From the NCBI GenBank assembly GCA_964610745.1, contig CAZSYL010000066.1, positions 1 to 19,857 of the forward strand: a stretch of 19,857 nt of DNA, read 5' to 3'. Below the pieces are notes generated by a model. The model was given only the letters and a program-made list of their open reading frames with translations. It made no database searches and had not been told where the DNA came from. Below are positions 5,320 through 14,034 of this stretch, piece by piece. The first letter of the stretch is position 1. Each line of letters begins with the position of its first letter. This stretch comes from SHLQ01 sp964610745 (GTDB taxonomy: Bacteria; Actinomycetota; Acidimicrobiia; Acidimicrobiales; SHLQ01). The position numbers and the translations under genes were made by a program.

Positions 5320-6796
5320 CCGTTCCCGCAGTCTTGGTGCCCTCGTCGAAGAGGTGCAGGCGCGGGCGCCCGGCCTCATCAGCAACGCAGCCGCTCTCAT
5401 CAAGGCCGACGCTCAGACCCAGATTTCGTCGATCACCCAGGACAGCCGTGCGGTGGTCCCGGGCGGATTGTTCGGCGCCATTCGTGGCTATGCGGCAGAT
5501 GGTCATGACTACGTCGACGCCGCGGTCTCTGCTGGAGCGGTTGCAGTGCTCGTCGAGAGCGAGCGGTCGCTAGCAGGCGCGTCCTCCGATGTTGTGCAGA
5601 TCATCAGCGCCGATACTGCGCGTGCCACCGGTTACTTGGCCGCAGCGCTATTCGGTCAGCCATCCGAGCGAGGCTCGCTCGTGGCGGTGACCGGAACCAA
5701 CGGAAAGACCTCGGTCGTCACGATCCTGGCGCACCTGGTGAATAATTGCGGCCGCGTGGCAGCGTCGATGGGCACACTCACCGGATCGCTCACCACCGCG
5801 GCGGCCCCCGACTTTCAAGCTTCGCTCGATAGTCACTTCAACGACGGGGCGTCCGTCGTCGCAGCGGAGGTGTCATCCCATGCGCTCGACCAGCAACGCA
5901 TTGCTGGCTCGAAGGTGGCGGTCGCGATCTTCACAAACCTCAGCCAGGACCATCTCGACTATCACGCCGACATGGACGAGTACTTCGAAGCAAAGGCTCG
6001 CCTCTTCAGCGACGATTTTGCTGCGGATCATGTTATCGACGTGTCCGATCCGTACGGGGCAAAGCTCGCGGAGCGGCTCGGGCACGACGGTTCTGCGGGC
6101 CGCGCCCTCATCAAAGTAGACGGCAATGCAATCGCCGAAGCCGGAACCCTCAAACAGGGTTCGTCCACCTTCACCTGGCGAGATCGCGAGATCGCGCTAC
6201 CGCTCGGTGGTTCATTCAGCGTCAACAACGCGGTCATGGCCGCGGAGGCCGCAGTGCTGCTTGGATGCACCGAGGACGCCGTAGCCACGGCCCTGGCTTC
6301 GGTCCCGGCCGTCCCGGGACGTTTTGAATCGGTCGATGCCGGGCAACCGTTCGCCGTCGTCATCGACTACTCCCACACACCCGCCAGCGTCGCCGCCGCA
6401 GTGCAAAGCGCCCGACAGTTGACATCGGGCAGTGTCATTCTCGTCTTTGGCGCCGCAGGCGATCGGGACCCTGGCAAGCGTCCACTGATGGGGCGCGCCG
6501 CAGCTGCGGCCGATCGCCTTTATGTCACCTCTGACAACCCAAGGACGGAAGATCCTGCAAAGATAATCGATGAAGTGGTTGCCGGTATCCCTACCCACGG
6601 TGAGATTCACGTCGTAACGGACCGCGCTCAGGCCATTTCACAAGCCATTTCAGGGGCTGGCCCTGAAGACATTGTCGTTATTGCGGGGAAAGGCCACGAG
6701 GACTATCAGATCGTGGGAACCACCCGCACACACTTCGATGACCGTGAGGAAGCACTCCGCGCGCTCCGCGCCCGAGGCTGGGACGTGAGCGCATGA
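5309..6796 (+). CDS. murE: UDP-MurNAc-L-Ala-D-Glu:meso-diaminopimelate ligase MurE
   Basis: This 495-residue cytoplasmic ATP-dependent ligase adds the third amino acid of the stem peptide. It has the three Mur ligase domains. The P-loop GTNGKT is at residues 129-134, AEVSSHALDQQRI at about 186-198, LSQDHLDYH at 211-219, the carbamylated lysine in YFEAKARLF (Lys229), and DNPR at 409-412. DNPR is the specificity motif of meso-diaminopimelate enzymes, so the wall should be of the A1gamma/DAP type. The frame is open from 5213, but that start would bury the N-terminus inside ftsI. ATG 5309 gives a normal N-terminus and an 11-bp overlap. The Shine-Dalgarno is weak, consistent with coupling to ftsI. 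The length excludes a MurE-MurF fusion. Confidence 0.95.
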   Translation: MAGSRSRSLGALVEEVQARAPGLISNAAALIKADAQTQISSITQDSRAVVPGGLFGAIRGYAADGHDYVDAAVSAGAVAVLVESERSLAGASSDVVQIISADTARATGYLAAALFGQPSERGSLVAVTGTNGKTSVVTILAHLVNNCGRVAASMGTLTGSLTTAAAPDFQASLDSHFNDGASVVAAEVSSHALDQQRIAGSKVAVAIFTNLSQDHLDYHADMDEYFEAKARLFSDDFAADHVIDVSDPYGAKLAERLGHDGSAGRALIKVDGNAIAEAGTLKQGSSTFTWRDREIALPLGGSFSVNNAVMAAEAAVLLGCTEDAVATALASVPAVPGRFESVDAGQPFAVVIDYSHTPASVAAAVQSARQLTSGSVILVFGAAGDRDPGKRPLMGRAAAAADRLYVTSDNPRTEDPAKIIDEVVAGIPTHGEIHVVTDRAQAISQAISGAGPEDIVVIAGKGHEDYQIVGTTRTHFDDREEALRALRARGWDVSA

Positions 6797-7848
6797 TTCG
6801 CCTTCTCATCGCCGCCGCAACCTCGGTGACCCTCTCGTTGTTCGGTACGCGCTTTCTCATCGACTTCCTGACGCGGGCAAAGGTTGGTCAACCCATTCGC
6901 GAGGACGGACCGCAGGGGCACCAGGTCAAGGCCGGAACACCGACGATGGGCGGTATCGCGATTCTCTTCGGTGCGTTCTTCGGCTACATCGCCGCCGACA
7001 TCGCAAACCTGTTCGGTGTTGGCACGTCGATCGTTTTCACCCGCACCGGGCTGATCCTCATGGGCACGATCCTCGCAACCGGGCTCGTCGGCTTTCTCGA
7101 CGACTGGATCAAGATTTCGAGGGAGCGCAACCTTGGTCTGAACAAGCGAGCCAAGGTCATCGGCCTCGTCTCGGTCGCCATCGCGTTCGCTGTCCTGATG
7201 GTCACCTTTACCAGTATCCACACGGAGTTATCGTTTGTTCGTTTCGACTCGATCGGTATCGACCTCGGTCGCGTCGGCTGGTCGCTGTGGGCAATCCTGC
7301 TGCTGCTCGCGACCGCGAACGCTGTCAACCTCACCGACGGGCTCGACGGTTTGGCATCGGGCGCCGCCATTCTCAATTTCGCCGGATACACCTTCATTGC
7401 GTTCTGGGCGTTCCGACATCCCAACGACTACGACATCCCCCACGCACTCGACCTCGCCGTCATCTCGGTTTCGATGCTCGGTGGATGCGTTGGCTTTCTG
7501 TGGTGGAACGCTGCTCCTGCTCAGATCTTCATGGGCGACACCGGCTCGTTGGCAATCGGCGCTGCGCTCGCGGGCCTCGCGCTGACGACCAACACCCACC
7601 TGCTCCTACCGATCATGGGGTTGCTCTTTGTTGCCGAGACCGTTTCGGTGATCCTCCAGGTCGGCGTATTTAAGGTTCGTAGCGGCAAGCGGCTGTTTCG
7701 AATGGCGCCCATACATCACCACTTCGAGCTGGTCGGTTGGCCAGAAACGCGCGTCATCATTCGCTTCTGGCTGCTTACCGGGCTCACCACCGGAGCTGGC
7801 GTCGGCATCTTCTACTGGGACTCGATCGTCCAGGGAATTACCGCATGA
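6793..7848 (+). CDS. mraY: Phospho-N-acetylmuramoyl-pentapeptide transferase MraY
   Basis: This 351-residue polytopic membrane enzyme transfers phospho-MurNAc-pentapeptide to undecaprenyl phosphate, making lipid I on the inner face of the membrane. About ten hydrophobic helices are visible. Diagnostic motifs are GTPTMGGIAIL (48-58), the magnesium-binding aspartates in FLDDW (103-104), NAVNLTDGLDGLASG (176-190), FMGDTGS (246-252) and PIHHHFELVGWPETRVIIRFW (from 306). Length is typical. It follows murE directly with a 4-bp ATGA overlap (6793-6796). In most clusters murF stands between these two, so its absence is the point to note here. Its stop overlaps murD by 4 bp. Confidence 0.97.
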   Translation: MIRLLIAAATSVTLSLFGTRFLIDFLTRAKVGQPIREDGPQGHQVKAGTPTMGGIAILFGAFFGYIAADIANLFGVGTSIVFTRTGLILMGTILATGLVGFLDDWIKISRERNLGLNKRAKVIGLVSVAIAFAVLMVTFTSIHTELSFVRFDSIGIDLGRVGWSLWAILLLLATANAVNLTDGLDGLASGAAILNFAGYTFIAFWAFRHPNDYDIPHALDLAVISVSMLGGCVGFLWWNAAPAQIFMGDTGSLAIGAALAGLALTTNTHLLLPIMGLLFVAETVSVILQVGVFKVRSGKRLFRMAPIHHHFELVGWPETRVIIRFWLLTGLTTGAGVGIFYWDSIVQGITA

Positions 7849-9188
7849 GCGCGGCGCTGAAACCTGGCGACAGCGCTGTCGTACTCGGACTTGGGATCGC
7901 CGGACGCGCGGTGGCGCGAGCGCTCGTGAAACGCGGCATCTCGGTCGTCGCGGTCGAAGACCGTCTCACCAACGACATGGTGACCTTTGCAGCCGAGCTT
8001 GGCTGCACGCTCATGCATGAAGATGACGGGTACACCTTCGATGAACTCTTCTCGCAAGCAGATGCCTTCGTGCCAAGCCCGGGCGTCCCCGAAAGCCATG
8101 TCGCGTTCGCCGCAGCTCGTTCTGCTGGAATTCGCAGAATCTCCGAGTTCGACATTGCGTCTTGGTTCGACGATCGACCCATCGTTGCCATCACGGGCAC
8201 CGATGGCAAGACGTCGGTAACCATGTTGACCGTGGCGATGCTCGAAGCATCGGGGGTCACCGCTGCGGCGGTTGGCAACACCGAGACGCCGTTGATCGAC
8301 GTGATCGATCGTCCCGAGTACGACGTGTTCGTGGTCGAGGCTTCATCGTTCAGGCTTGGGCACAGCGAGCACTTTTCGCCGATCGCCGCTGCCTGGTTGA
8401 ACTTCAGCCCTGATCATCTCGATGTGCACGAGTCGCTCGCGCACTACGAGGCGGCCAAGGCGCGCATCTGGTCAGATCTCGCTGCGGACGCGCTCGCCGT
8501 CGCACCTGTCGATGACGACCTGGTTCGTTCGCACCTTCCCACCGATCGCGACACGGTCGTTGTGGGGCTCAAACCAGGAAATGGCGCGAACGCGTACGTG
8601 GAGAACGATCGACTGATCGTCGACGGTATCGATGTTGCGGGCGTGGATGCGTTGCCACGAACGTTCGACCACGACGTGACGAATACGCTCGTCGCTGCAG
8701 CGCTCGCGCTCCGGGTCGGCGCGAACCCGGCCGGAATCGAGGCCGCCATTCGTAGCCACGAACTCGCGCCACACCGAATACAACATGTCGCCGACATTGC
8801 GGGAGTTTCGTACTACAACGACTCCAAAGCCACCGTTCCCCACGCGGTCGTGACCGCGGTGTCTGGGTTTGACTCGGTGGTTCTCCTCGCCGGTGGCAAG
8901 AACAAGGGTCTCGACCTTTCCGAGCTTGCATCAACCGCTGACCGTCTTCGCGCAGTCGTCGCCCTCGGCGATGCTGCAGACGAGGTCGTCGGTGCATTCG
9001 ATGGCATCCGGCCGGTCCATCGGGCTGGGGGCATGGACGACGCGGTCGAGACGGCCACCGCACTGGCCGAGGCTGGCGATGTCGTTCTGTTGTCGCCGGG
9101 GTGTGCCTCGTTTGATCAATATCCGAACTACGGCGCACGCGGCGACGACTTCATTCGCGCAGTACGAGAACTGGAAGTTCAGCAATGA
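7845..9188 (+). CDS. murD: UDP-MurNAc-L-alanine:D-glutamate ligase MurD
   Basis: This 447-residue ligase adds D-glutamate to UDP-MurNAc-L-Ala in the cytoplasm. It has an N-terminal Rossmann-like domain (VVLGLGIAGRAVA, 12-24), a P-loop reading GTDGKT (118-123) where GTNGKT is more common, then VVEASSFRL, LNFSPDHLDVH and the carbamylation-site lysine in YEAAKARIW. HRIQHV, YYNDSKATVPHA and LLAGGKNKGLDL mark the C-terminal domain. The frame is open upstream to 7737, inside mraY, but ATG 7845 overlaps the mraY stop in the ATGA pattern of this cluster and gives the normal N-terminus. GTDGKT and SSFRL are mild variants that do not remove catalytic residues. Confidence 0.95.
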   Translation: MSAALKPGDSAVVLGLGIAGRAVARALVKRGISVVAVEDRLTNDMVTFAAELGCTLMHEDDGYTFDELFSQADAFVPSPGVPESHVAFAAARSAGIRRISEFDIASWFDDRPIVAITGTDGKTSVTMLTVAMLEASGVTAAAVGNTETPLIDVIDRPEYDVFVVEASSFRLGHSEHFSPIAAAWLNFSPDHLDVHESLAHYEAAKARIWSDLAADALAVAPVDDDLVRSHLPTDRDTVVVGLKPGNGANAYVENDRLIVDGIDVAGVDALPRTFDHDVTNTLVAAALALRVGANPAGIEAAIRSHELAPHRIQHVADIAGVSYYNDSKATVPHAVVTAVSGFDSVVLLAGGKNKGLDLSELASTADRLRAVVALGDAADEVVGAFDGIRPVHRAGGMDDAVETATALAEAGDVVLLSPGCASFDQYPNYGARGDDFIRAVRELEVQQ

Positions 9189-10510
9189 CCGCATCCAAAC
9201 GAGGGACGAGCGCACGCCGTTCGACCGGCTCGCGTTCCACCCAACGAGGCACCAGCCGACGGACCAGTGCAACCACTGCGCGTCCGCGCCAGGCCATTGC
9301 GTCGCGCAAGACCGCTACGACGAGCAGCCGCCGGACGGCAGCGACGACTCGACCCAAGTCGGCCCACCGCCAGACGAGCACGCAACGCAAAGCGTCGAAC
9401 ACCCGACAGTCGCCGAAGCGTCGCGTCGGCATGCGTTCGATCCCGTTTATCATCCTCACATCGATCGTGGTGTGCCTGTCACTTCTCGGTCTGACGATGG
9501 TGCTTTCCGCATCGTCGGTGACCTCGCTCACCACGACCGGCTCACCGTGGGGTGAGTTCACGTCCCAGGCGGTTTGGCTGGGGCTTGGAGCCGTAGTCCT
9601 GGTCGTCGCGATGCTGATCGACTACAGCTTTCTGCGTCGTTTCACCGTTCCCGCTCTCGGTATCGCGTTTGTGTTGCTCGCCCTCGTGTTGGTACCGAGT
9701 TTCGGGGTCTCGGTCAATGGCGCCCAGCGCTGGTTGCGTCTCGGACCCGTGCAGTTCCAGCCATCGGAAGTAGCCAAGCTTGCGCTGGTGTTATTCGCTG
9801 CAGACAATTTGGCGCGTTCGAAACAGGTCGACATCCACCGCTCCCTGAAACCGATCATGGCGGTCCTGGCCGTGTTCGGCGCACTCATCCTTCTCCAACC
9901 CAACCTCGGCACGACGATCATCCTTTTCACGATCGGTATCGCGGCACTGTTCGCGAGCGGAGTGCGCCTGAGTGCGATCGCGGCGATCGGCGCCATGAGC
10001 GCCGTGGGAGCGAGCCTTCTTGCGTATCTTGCTCCATACCGACGCGACCGGCTGCTGGCATTCGTCGACCCGTGGAACGATCCACTCGATGAGGGATGGC
10101 AGACAATTCAGTCGCTCGTGTCGGTCGCGAATGGTGGCGTGACCGGTGTGGGCATCGGCGAGAGCCGAGGCAAATACGGGTTCCTTCCAGAGGCCCACAA
10201 CGACTTTGTTTTCGCCGTAACCGCTGAAGAGTTCGGCTTGGTCGGCGCAACGATCGTCGTGCTCGGCTACGTCGCCTTCGGCCTGACGGCTCTGGTCGTG
10301 GCCCGCCGAGCGGATCGCTTCGGCGCGATTCTCGTCATCGGCGTCACCTCCTGGATTCTCGTACAGGCATTCATCAACATCGGCGCCGTTCTCGGCGTGC
10401 TCCCAATCACCGGCGTTCCGCTTCCCTTTATGTCGGCGGGCGGAACGTCGTTGATCACCACACTGGCAGGCGTCGGCCTCGTGCTGAATGTTGCCCGAAA
10501 GAACAAGTGA
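9185..10510 (+). CDS. ftsW: Septal peptidoglycan glycosyltransferase FtsW (SEDS family)
   Basis: This 441-residue protein is of the SEDS family, which polymerises lipid II into glycan strands at the septum with FtsI. From residue 84 on it has about ten transmembrane helices. Typical blocks are NGAQRWLRLGPVQFQPSEVAKLALV, LLQPNLGTTIILF, RDRLLAFVDPWNDP, GESRGKYGFLPEAHNDFVFAVTAEEFG (whose Asp corresponds to the catalytic Asp of the family) and GVPLPFMSAGGTSL. Residues 1-82 are an unusual cytoplasmic extension made almost only of Arg, Lys, Ser, Thr, Ala, Gln and Pro. An internal Met83 (codon at 9431) could start a minimal FtsW. The ATGA overlap with murD at 9185-9188 and the uninterrupted frame favour the long form. 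Confidence 0.94.
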   Translation: MTASKRGTSARRSTGSRSTQRGTSRRTSATTARPRQAIASRKTATTSSRRTAATTRPKSAHRQTSTQRKASNTRQSPKRRVGMRSIPFIILTSIVVCLSLLGLTMVLSASSVTSLTTTGSPWGEFTSQAVWLGLGAVVLVVAMLIDYSFLRRFTVPALGIAFVLLALVLVPSFGVSVNGAQRWLRLGPVQFQPSEVAKLALVLFAADNLARSKQVDIHRSLKPIMAVLAVFGALILLQPNLGTTIILFTIGIAALFASGVRLSAIAAIGAMSAVGASLLAYLAPYRRDRLLAFVDPWNDPLDEGWQTIQSLVSVANGGVTGVGIGESRGKYGFLPEAHNDFVFAVTAEEFGLVGATIVVLGYVAFGLTALVVARRADRFGAILVIGVTSWILVQAFINIGAVLGVLPITGVPLPFMSAGGTSLITTLAGVGLVLNVARKNK

Positions 10511-10514
10511 CCAG

Positions 10515-11621
10515 ATGAGTGATGTTCTGATCGTCGGTGGAGGAACCGCTGGTCACGTCCTGCCAGGCGTAGCGATTGGTCAGGAGCTCGTCCGGCGAGG
10601 TGCCGATCCCGAGTCGATCCATTTCGTTGGTTCGGAGCGTGGAGTTGAGCAGACCCTCGTGCCAGAAGCCGGTTTCCCGTTGACGCTCCTGCCCGGTCGT
10701 GGCATCCAGCGGAAGTTGACCACGGACAACATCGGCGCAATCGCCGGTTTGCTCCGAGCCTTCGTCACGTCGTTTTCGCTGATACGCGACCACAAACCCG
10801 ATGTCGTGGTCGCTCTCGGCGGGTACGCGAGCGTGCCCGCTGGTCTGTGGGCTGTTCTCCTGAGGGTCCCGGTCGTCGTCGCGGAACAGAACGCTGTGCC
10901 AGGTTTGGCAAACACGATCATTGGTCGTTTCGCAAAGGCGAGCGCAGTTTCCTATGACGGAACAGACCTGCCCCGATCGGTCTGGACGGGAAACCCGGTG
11001 CGTCCCGAAATCCTGGCCGTGGCCGATGGGCAGAACACCAGAGAGGATGCTCGCTCCCGATTGGGTGTCGCAGAGGACAAGACACTCGTCGTCGTGTTTG
11101 GCGGTTCGCTCGGGGCTCGGACGATCAACAGCGCCGTCGTCGGAGCCGTTCCCGAGCTGGTCGATCGGGCTGACCTCGAGATTCGCCACATCATTGGCCG
11201 GCGAGACTTTGAGGACGTGGTCTCGCGTGTCGAGCTCGACCCCGATGCTCCGCTCACCTACACCCCGATCGAATACGAGAGCGACATGGCTACCGTCTAT
11301 GCGGCATGTGACCTCGTCGTCTGTCGGGCTGGAGCTACCAGCTGCGCCGAGCTCGCAGTGACCGGAACGCCGGCCGTGCTGATCCCGCTACCTGGCGCAC
11401 CAGGAGATCATCAGACCGCCAACGGTCGAGCGCTTGAGCGTCCCGGCGGCGCAGAGGTTATTGCTGACCGTGACTTTGATGCCGGCCGACTGATCGAAGC
11501 CGTGACCAGGCTGTGTGCCGACCCTGATGCGTTGGCCGCGATGCGCGCCGCTGCACGATCCGTTGGGCGTCCCGATGCGGCTTCGCTCGTCGTCGATGTT
11601 GTTGAGGATCACCGGCGATGA
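10515..11621 (+). CDS. murG: UDP-GlcNAc:undecaprenyl-PP-MurNAc-pentapeptide transferase MurG
   Basis: This 368-residue GT-B glycosyltransferase turns lipid I into lipid II at the inner membrane face. The glycine-rich loop GGGTAGHVLPG carries the conserved His (residue 14). GGYASVPAGL, VVAEQNAVPGLAN, FGGSLGARTIN and the UDP-GlcNAc-binding CRAGATSCAELAVTGTPAVLIPLPGAPGDHQTANG follow in order. ATG 10515 is chosen over an in-frame upstream start at 10488, because it places the glycine loop at the normal distance from the N-terminus and lies four bases after the ftsW stop. The ribosome binding site is weak. The stop overlaps murC by 4 bp. Confidence 0.96.
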   Translation: MSDVLIVGGGTAGHVLPGVAIGQELVRRGADPESIHFVGSERGVEQTLVPEAGFPLTLLPGRGIQRKLTTDNIGAIAGLLRAFVTSFSLIRDHKPDVVVALGGYASVPAGLWAVLLRVPVVVAEQNAVPGLANTIIGRFAKASAVSYDGTDLPRSVWTGNPVRPEILAVADGQNTREDARSRLGVAEDKTLVVVFGGSLGARTINSAVVGAVPELVDRADLEIRHIIGRRDFEDVVSRVELDPDAPLTYTPIEYESDMATVYAACDLVVCRAGATSCAELAVTGTPAVLIPLPGAPGDHQTANGRALERPGGAEVIADRDFDAGRLIEAVTRLCADPDALAAMRAAARSVGRPDAASLVVDVVEDHRR

Positions 11622-13027
11622 CCAACCCGGAAAGGGCCGATGAAGTGCTCGATCTGTCCGTACCGACCGACGTTCACCTGATCGCCATCGGCGGAGCAGG
11701 AATGGCGGCGATTGCCGAACTGCTCCACGGTATGGGACACCGGGTTCGCGGCAGTGACATGGTCGGCTCTGCTGCGATCGATCATCTGCGGTCGCTCGGA
11801 ATCGACGCCATCGTCGGCCACGACGCGGGCAATGTCGTCGTACGCGACGGGATGATTGCGGCGAAGTCGACGGCGGTCCCCGATTCCAACGTCGAAGTTC
11901 ACGAGCTCGAACGTCAGGGCGTTCGCGTGCTGCACCGCGGCGAACTCCTAGCCGCCATCGCTGCGCTAAAGAAGACCGTCGCGGTTGCAGGTACACATGG
12001 CAAGACGACGACGACGTCCATGCTCGCCGTCATCGCCGAACAGGCCAACACCGACCCGAGCTACATCATTGGTGGGGTCGTCCCCGACCTCGGTAGCGGG
12101 GCCCGCTGGGGCAGGGGCGAGTGGTTCGTCCTCGAAGCAGACGAGAGCGATGGTTCGGGATTTGGTCTCGGGCATGCGGTCAGCATCGTCACCAACGTCG
12201 AGCGCGATCATCTCGAGTTCTACGGCGATGAAGAGCGGCTCCGCGATGCGTTTAGACAATTCGTAGCTGACTCGCCGATCGCTGTCGTTTGCGCCGACGA
12301 CCCGGGTGCGAGCGACCTGACCAGAGCGTCGAACGTCGTCACGTACGGAGTGGCCGAAGCAGCGACCTATCACATGGCCAACATCGAGCGCGGTTCGTCC
12401 TTTGTGGGATTCGATCTGGTACGCGCAGGAGTGCCGCTGGGGAACATTCGGGTGCCGATGCCCGGTATCCACAACGCGCTGAACGCTGCTGCTGCGACGG
12501 CCGCAGCGATGGAGATGGGCCTGTCGTTTCAGGCCGCCCAGGCAGCACTGGCACGATTTGCAGGGGTTGGCAGGCGCTTTGACGCACGCGGTTCAGCCGG
12601 TGGCGTGACCTTTATCGATGACTACGCGCACCTGCCGACCGAGGTCCGAGCTGCGGTATCGGCTGGACGTGATACGCAACACGACCGTCTTGTCGCCGTG
12701 TTTCAACCGCACCGGTACAGCCGGACCGAGACGGTCTGGGAAGAGTTCGAAGGGGCGTTCGATGCGGCCGACGTTCTGGTGCTGACCGATATCTACTCAG
12801 CAGGTGAAATGCCTCGACCGGGGATCACCGGCGAGTTGATCGTCGAGGCCACCAAACGCAGTGGGAAGCATCCCGAGATCATCTATCACGCGGACCGAAT
12901 CACTCTCCCTCAAAGGCTCGTTGAACTGCTCCAACCAGGCGACCTATGCCTCACGCTCGGTGCGGGTGACCTCGTGCGAATACCTAATGAGGTGCAGCCA
13001 TTGCTCGAACAGCAGGAGAACGGGTGA
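11618..13027 (+). CDS. murC: UDP-MurNAc:L-alanine ligase MurC
   Basis: This 469-residue ligase attaches L-alanine, the first residue of the stem peptide, to UDP-MurNAc in the cytoplasm. The N-terminal nucleotide-binding loop GGAGMAAIAELL is at 25-36 and the ATP P-loop GTHGKTTTTSML begins at 125. VLEADESDGSG, VTNVERDHLEFY, HNALNAAAATAAA, FIDDYAHLPTEV and FQPHRYSRTETVWEEF are all family blocks. Length is typical. GAGGA at 11604-11608 gives a reasonable Shine-Dalgarno nine bases before ATG 11618. It overlaps murG (ATGA) and murB (GTGA) by 4 bp each. The murC-murB pair supplies consecutive early steps of the same pathway. Confidence 0.96.
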   Translation: MTNPERADEVLDLSVPTDVHLIAIGGAGMAAIAELLHGMGHRVRGSDMVGSAAIDHLRSLGIDAIVGHDAGNVVVRDGMIAAKSTAVPDSNVEVHELERQGVRVLHRGELLAAIAALKKTVAVAGTHGKTTTTSMLAVIAEQANTDPSYIIGGVVPDLGSGARWGRGEWFVLEADESDGSGFGLGHAVSIVTNVERDHLEFYGDEERLRDAFRQFVADSPIAVVCADDPGASDLTRASNVVTYGVAEAATYHMANIERGSSFVGFDLVRAGVPLGNIRVPMPGIHNALNAAAATAAAMEMGLSFQAAQAALARFAGVGRRFDARGSAGGVTFIDDYAHLPTEVRAAVSAGRDTQHDRLVAVFQPHRYSRTETVWEEFEGAFDAADVLVLTDIYSAGEMPRPGITGELIVEATKRSGKHPEIIYHADRITLPQRLVELLQPGDLCLTLGAGDLVRIPNEVQPLLEQQENG

Positions 13028-14031
13028 CGGTCCCATCGACGACAGCTTTCGATGAGCTGGCCTCGGCATTGACGGGCATCGATGGCCTGACGGTCGAACG
13101 CGACGCTCCCGCTGGACCCCTCTGCACGTATCGGGTCGGAGGCCCAATCACGGTGCTCGTGACGCTGGAGACCATCGACGCACTGATCGAGGCGGCTCCG
13201 ATTCTGGCCGCCTCGGCAATGCCGACGCTCACGATCGGCAAGGGATCGAACCTGCTGGTGGCGGGCTCGGGATTCGATGGTGTTGGGTTGGTACTGGGAG
13301 CTGGCTTCAGCAACATTGACATTTCCGGCGTCGTCGTCACCGCAGGTGCGGCCGCACCGTTGCCCCTCGTCGCCCGGGCGTCTGTGCGTCATGGCCTCAC
13401 CGACTTTGAATGGGCCGTCGGCGTTCCAGGGACGATCGGTGGCGGAGTTCGGATGAACGCGGGCGGTCACGGCTCGGACATGGCCGCCACTCTTTCCTCG
13501 GTCGATGTCGTAAATCTGCGAACCGGTCTTGCGTCGACGATTCCCGCAGAGGAGCTAGGCCTCGGCTACCGGCGATCGGACATTGGACCCGAGCACGTAG
13601 TGATATCGGCGACGCTACGGCTGAGGTTGGACAGTGGTGGAGACATCGATGGTGGTGCGGACACCACGGGCGAGGCCGCCTTGAGCGAGATCGTCCGCTG
13701 GCGCCGAGCCAACCAACCCGGTGGTCAGAACGCCGGCTCGGTCTTTACGAACCCTGCAAACGACTCGGCTGGACGACTGATCGACGCCGCTGGTTTGAAG
13801 ACCATGCGCGTGGGAACGGCGGAGGTTTCAGATGTACACGCCAATTTCATTCAGGTGGATCCCAATGGTTCGCCCGATGATGTGATGGCATTGATGCGGG
13901 AGATCGTTGCATCGGTGGAAGCAGCATCTGGGATTCGACTGCATGCCGAGACACGCCTCGTCGGTTTTTCCGATGAGGCTGTCGCCCGCGTGCAGGGACC
14001 CAACAAGACAGAGACAGGGACAGAGAACTAA
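13024..14031 (+). CDS. murB: UDP-N-acetylenolpyruvoylglucosamine reductase MurB
   Basis: This 335-residue flavoprotein reduces UDP-GlcNAc-enolpyruvate to UDP-MurNAc using NADPH. FAD-binding blocks are YRVGGP (36-41), IGKGSNLLVAGSGFDG (71-86) and GVPGTIGGGVRMNAGGHG (133-150). Residues expected at the active site are Arg183 (in GYRRSDIG), the proton donor Ser239 (in GQNAGSVF) and Glu309 (in LHAETRLVG). An insertion near residues 204-217 is Gly/Asp-rich and probably a surface loop. GTG 13024 is the start, with AGGAGA at 13014-13019 four bases upstream and GTGA overlap with murC. ftsQ begins three bases after its stop. Confidence 0.95.
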   Translation: MTVPSTTAFDELASALTGIDGLTVERDAPAGPLCTYRVGGPITVLVTLETIDALIEAAPILAASAMPTLTIGKGSNLLVAGSGFDGVGLVLGAGFSNIDISGVVVTAGAAAPLPLVARASVRHGLTDFEWAVGVPGTIGGGVRMNAGGHGSDMAATLSSVDVVNLRTGLASTIPAEELGLGYRRSDIGPEHVVISATLRLRLDSGGDIDGGADTTGEAALSEIVRWRRANQPGGQNAGSVFTNPANDSAGRLIDAAGLKTMRVGTAEVSDVHANFIQVDPNGSPDDVMALMREIVASVEAASGIRLHAETRLVGFSDEAVARVQGPNKTETGTEN

Positions 14032-14034
14032 CCG

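Noticed and set aside
7737..7844. Upstream start for murD inside mraY
   Set aside because: The added residues are an out-of-frame reading of mraY; ATG 7845 fits the overlap pattern.
8869..9555. 228-codon frame across the murD-ftsW junction
   Set aside because: Shadow of murD and ftsW in another frame with no domain; it would require ignoring two clear genes.
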